DNA from: Ixodes scapularis
Taxonomy: Eukaryota; Arthropoda; Arachnida; Ixodida; Ixodidae
Reading direction: 5' to 3'
DNA length: 64,000 bases
NCBI RefSeq assembly: GCF_016920785.2
Contig: NW_024609857.1
Coordinates: 8,079,618 to 8,143,617 of the forward strand
Shown here: in pieces, positions 53,201 to 59,200 of the stretch
How positions within the stretch are numbered: position 1 is the stretch's first letter
How the letters are laid out: each line of letters opens with the position of its first letter
Notes under the pieces: model-generated
What the model saw: only the letters and a program-made list of their open reading frames with translations
Databases searched by the model: none
Told to the model about the DNA's origin: nothing
Made by a program: the position numbers and the translations under genes

Positions 53201-56200
53201 GCGCGTCATTCTTTTATTATGGGCTTAAATTTTCTTTTTTTCTGACAATGATATAAAGGCCAATTTCATGTAAAGACTCCAACAATATACAAAAAAATCG
53301 TTCGATGATATGGCTTCAAGCGGCTTTACTGAATTCACTTTGGATAGGTTCGCATGGCTCGGCTCGGGATGAGGAAATAAATGATCCCTCGTTCTAATCT
53401 CTCTCTAAAATTAAAGCACATCTGGCTAAAGTGTGTCTAGCACTGCCGCACAAACTGCATTTCTCGAATGGGTCAAATATTTTATCGAGGGAGACTACAT
53501 CCGATCTCGCAAATACTGCTAAAACATTTACTCCGGTTAATTGCAGTTCCACGGTTACCTCACAGGTGACGCCAGCGTGCCAGTGCGCTCTCTCGTCCTA
53601 AGCGATCCCAACTAAGCGATCACAAGGAAGCAGAAAGGCCCGTTCAGACACTTGCGACTCCTTAGGACCTCGCGCCTGAAGGCCCGTTCGCACACTTGCG
53701 TCTAGTTTTGACCGTGTGCCTTAAAACCTTTTAAAATCTCTTACGACGAGAGAACACACTGGCGCCACCTATCGGGTAGCCGTGGAACACTCGGCCGTTC
53801 CGTATATTCCCTATTTATTTAGTACCCCAGTCCTTCCCCCTTGGTTCGACAACATCTTTTGTCAATGTTACGAACGACCTTTTCTCATAGGTAGTACGCA
53901 CATTTCACCTCGCAAATACTGCTAAAACTTTCGTTCCAGTTAATTGCAGTTACAGGGTCGCCGCATAGATGGCGCCAGCGTGTCAGTGTGTTCTCTCGTC
54001 GTAAGTGATTTTAAGAGGTTTCAAGGCACACGGTCCTAAGTTGTCGCAGGTGTGTGAAAGGGCCTTAAGGCTGCAGAACGCATTTGGTTGCAAGCGAAGG
54101 AAAGTGTGTACACTAGACTAAAGTAGGCGCTTTTTAAGGCGGAAACGAAGGAAGAAACCGAAGAAGACAAGTTTCCACTAACCTAGTAGGTTATTCCTAT
54201 GCGTGAGTACTTTGCTGTAGACGAGCAGATCTCCGGGACAGATTTGCATTGGCGGAATGACGACGATGGAGCTTCTTCGCCGCGTCTTCTGAGTGTTCTG
54301 GTCGCCGGAGCTGGAAGAAAAACGTATGCATGTCACGCAAACACACAGATACGTAAGTGGGAGAGGTATTCGGCCATACAAAATCTACGTGCCGGCGGAA
54401 ACCACAAAAAGAATAGAGATCATAGCTTGTAAAGTCGTGCCTCGAATAAACCGTGACGAAACAGACACGTACTGGATTTAATGAGGCCCGAGAATTTACC
54501 AAAAAAAAAACAAGATTTCCAATTTTAAGATTAAATTTCCCCGTTATTTGCTGTTGAATTTATTTTCGTGTTTGGTTCGACCGAAGTAGATTCACGCCTA
54601 AACACCAACGAGCGGCTCCGACGTCAGGCCGCATCAGTGGCGCAGCTGGGAGCACGGCGCATGCGCAGATGCTTTCCTTGACGTGAATCTGGTTTGTGCG
54701 CACGCGCAGTGCCCATACCTGGTGTGGGCAAACGTGGACTTGTTTGTAAACAGCGGGTTCACCTATACGCAGTAGCATGGATGACCTTACGCACGGCATA
54801 AAGAAATTGGTCGAGTTAAATTTTATTTTTCGTGTCACTAATTTGGAATTTGTTCTTAAACCTATGCATTGAGAACTTACCTTAACTTACCGGCACCTAG
54901 TACCCGTGAATCTAGTTAAGCTAATACACCCTTTAATTCAATTTGCTTTAATGTAGAAGGCGTAGGAACAATGATAACATATCTAAAAGAAAGAAGTGGA
55001 GCTTGTAACTCTCCTCAGCACCCAATAAGCAATAGCAACAAAGCCCCGCGTAGCAACGCAAGATGGCGTGATCAGAGATGTCCTCGAAAATTACGGCACT
55101 TTTTGCTAGCCGCCCTCGACATTTCGCCCCATTGAAGTTCATACTGTAAAGCGTGCTTCTCTGCTCGCGTCGTCACTCTGAGGAAAAGCGCTACTCGTGT
55201 AAATACGGGTAAAGAAAAGAAAAAGAAAAAGCGTATGAAAAAAAAAAAAATAAATAAATAAAAAGGGAGCAGGGAGGGGGCCGAGGGAAGATTTGGTACT
55301 TATATGTAGTTTCTGTCGTGTGTTCCCTTCCCGTCGGCTTTCAAAACATTCTTGTGAAGCGGCTGAGCTTGGCTTGACGCGATACGTCTTAAAGGGAGGC
55401 TGAAGCACTTTCCAAGAAATCAGCTTGGTTAGGAGCGCCCTTTATAGCCTTTCGTCCCGTGACTTCAGTTATCGCACTTAACTTGGGCAGAAGTAAGCGT
55501 AAACCGCATTTACTTTGAAAAAAAAAAAAAGAAAAAAAGTGCAGCGATTGAGGCTTTATCGGTGACGTTACCGGCAACACTGTGTCCTGCCAACTCCTCG
55601 TGGATAACAGTCATAGTGTCGGACCTAAAGAACGTCAATTAGGGGCAGAGACTCGGAATAAATCAGCGAGAGCACGTGTCGAATGCTGATGCAGCAATCG
55701 CGCCCAATGTGCACCCCGCATTGGACCTCTTTCGGTGACACTGAACATTGCCGCGTGCGTGGCGGAGTTGTCAACACAGGCGGCTGCCACGCGGAGGGAC
55801 GGGCTTCGAACTCCGTTCGGCCTGCTTCTTTCCTCCTTCCCACCGATCGAGGTGCTTCTGGAACGTTCCAGCCCATTCTCTCCTCTGATACCGTGTTCTG
55901 GCTCGGAACTTTCCTAAACGCACCGCGTGTACGAGAGCAGCGGTAACGCGCTGCTTCGGTACAGTCGCCCTTTCGTCTTTGACGCAAGACGCCGGTATCT
56001 TGCTCCTCAAGTTTGTGGGCACAAATTCGCCTCATTAAATGCTTTCTTTCAGTTTTACATCCGTCTCCTATTTTTATTTTGCACAATGTTCGGCATTACG
56101 GTTTTGTTATCCGCAAAATGGGCCATCCTTTTCGCCACGTGACAACTAACGCATGCACACGAGCAAACGGTCTTGCCAGAAGGCGTCCGCCATTGAACAG

Positions 56201-59200
56201 CTTCCCCCGGTTTCAATGGCTTCCTCTTAGATCTAGGCTTTCTATCGCTGCCACTCAAACGTGCACAGGTTACTGAAAAAGAGTAACGCAATACCGTTTG
56301 TGGTTACTTGCTCAAAAAGTAACCAAGAAAGTTACTTGCTGCTGAGATTAAAAATGAAAGCGTTACTTCAGCTGGGAAGTAAAGAACGACTTTCTCGTAA
56401 CTTTTTTTTTTTTTTTTGCAATAGCAACTTTTTAATATTTTATGCCGTCAATAATGCGTATCGTTTCAACGCACTCAAGAACATGTTTACTTTCTCGTTG
56501 GCGCTTTTTTGTTGTTCCATCTCCAAAAGCAACTAAGTTCTGTAACTCGTTCTTCCAAGCGAGGAAAATACGTTCTTATCGTTTCATTTCTCGAAAAGTA
56601 CCTAAGTGGTTCTAAGAAAAGTACCTAAGAAAAGTACCTAAGAAAAGTACCTAAGTCGATACCCGAAGAAGTAACTAGATAGAAGTAGCGCATTGACTTA
56701 ACGCGTTACGTTCGACTCTGGTTGTACCATCTGTAACCAGCAGACAACGAGCTAGCCATATCGAGCTCTTAATGACGATCTCTGCTGTGCAAACGCGGCC
56801 GCCGGTATTTTTGTGTGTACATTGTTTTTGTCGTCTGGCAACACTCTCCGCAACCCGCAACGAGATCCGGGACTCTGCAGACAATTCTAGTGGTGCGCAT
56901 GGGCAGTAACGGCGTCGTCATTGAAAAAAAAAAAAAAGATTTACGAGAACGTTCTGCTGCTTCGTTTAAATTATTCCGACGCGACTTTAATTGCGTGCGA
57001 GTCGTAAAATGCCATGGCACTCGGGACGTATACCATTAAAATTCAAGTGGTCTCCGGGGGAACATTGTGAAAGTTCAGTAATTAAAAAAGCAAAAACAAA
57101 AAACAAAACAAAAACAGCAACAACCTTAAACGAAGTTCACTTTGAGCTAACCTCAGTCAATTTTAATGGGAGAGAATAAGATATTTACGATTTTACAACT
57201 GCCGTTCCGTGCAGATTATTGATTCGTGTCTACACTTCGTTTCAATTTAAGTGCACACGCAGCCGACGCTTCGAGGAAATGGGATCCATCAAGCAGCGTC
57301 AAAAGCGAATGTCACTGGGCCTTTTTTGTTTATGACTGGTTCGGCGGTAATAGAACACATGAGAATCACAATGATGGTGGGCTTTTGACGCTCTCTAATT
57401 GGTACCACCAACTCTTTGCGTAGGGAGCGTCTGGACTGAAGTTAAAACAAAGTATAGGGGAAGAAAAACAGGCGTTAACAGTATTGTTTCGGCACGTTAA
57501 TTCCATTTGGGAAGATATTGGTATTAAAAAGAAAATTCTTCAAAAAAAAACCCGCAATTTATTTTAAAAAATATTAAAGACTCCCCAAACGCCGAATTAG
57601 AGCGCAGCTCTTAAGGAGTTTGAGGGGAGGGTACGGAAAGGAGGGTATTCCCCTCCTCCTCCGCACCCTCTCCTCATCCCCTCCTCCTCCTCCCGCCTCC
57701 TCCCTCGTGACGTCACTTGTGACCCTCATGACGTCACTCGTAACCCTCGTGACGTCACTCGTGAAGGCCTCGTGAAGGTCGTCGTGACCTTCACGTAACC
57801 TTCGCTGTGAAGGTCGTGACCTTCACGTGACCTTCACACTGAAGGTCGTAACCTTCACGTGACCTTCACTGTGAAGGTCGTGACCTTCACGAGTTACCTG
57901 CGTGACGTGAGTGTGACGTCACTCGTGACCCTAGTGACTCTCGTGACGTCACACGTCACGTCACCTTGACATCATATGGGAAACATCCCAAAATGCAGCG
58001 CGTGGTTACGAGTGACGTCACTCGTGACCCTAGTGACATCACTCGTGACTTTCCTGACGTCACACGTGACATTAACTAGCTGTGACGTCATTATGGGAAA
58101 CGTCCCATAGTGCAACGCGCGGTTACGCCGACGGCGACGGCTATGACGACGCTGCTCAAGCCGGAAACGGGCGCCTAAGAGCTGCGCTTTTAAAGCGTGT
58201 CTCGTTTAAAACTTTATTTTCTGACCGCAAAATATTCTTTCAATATGGTTACCAAGCCTTTTACCGCCGAGCGGTACACTCGCGAGTATTCACGTGCCAC
58301 TTTTTGGAAATAAAAATGAATATTCGCGAAGGGTTTAGCGAGATATTAGCCTTTATTCATCTCCAGTTCATCGGTGTGCTTCGCAAAACTCCAGTAACAG
58401 AATCACCGGAGTTTGAGCGACAACCTGTTTTACGGGAATCGTTCCCGTGGGATACATTTTGACAATGTCTGTAGACTGCACATCTTCTAATCAGTGCGTG
58501 TGGGCACGAGCGGAAGTAAAGCGAAGCAGATACGACCTACCGCGTATGTCTAATGTCCACAAAAACTTCGTTGTATATATTGTCCGGCACATGCACAAGA
58601 TGGACATGATTGAGAGCTGAAGGACCCACCTTCAACTGGTATCCGCGTCTAGGATGAGAACGTTTTATAATGTCTGGTAATTTAACTATATATTTATATT
58701 ATAGTTTGGGCCGCAATGTAGATTGAGGGTCGTGTTCTTTATTTAATTACGGCTCATGTTACTCTTTTCTTTTTTGGCTTTTCTGGACATTATCCTACCA
58801 CTGACAGTTAGTAAGTACTATTTCTATTGCAACTGCAAATACGCGTTCTGATTGTTGTTTACGTTAGGTATTAATATTTCACAGTGTCTCGGAAGCACTC
58901 TCCTGTGTTTTGAGAAATGCAATATTGTGGCTCTCGTACCGTATGCACCCGTGTAGAAAGCTCGTAGAAATGAATAAATGATAACCCAGCGCGGCAATTA
59001 CGCATGGCCACGGACCTTAATATTTACTTTCAGCGCCTACGGTTTGAAAATGATAGGGTTAACTATACGCAGACCCTGAACAGCGCATCCGACCAACACC
59101 CGAACTTAAACTACGATCGACCATATTTAACGAATGTGTACACATTCATCGGCTGGCTGCCTGTGACGAAGTGTTAAAGACAGTGCAGCAGGGTTGTGAT

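Noticed and set aside
55625..56086. 153-codon - strand frame inside the DH-PH intron
   Set aside because: No acceptor/donor pair keeps the phase, and the composition is like chance GC-rich DNA.
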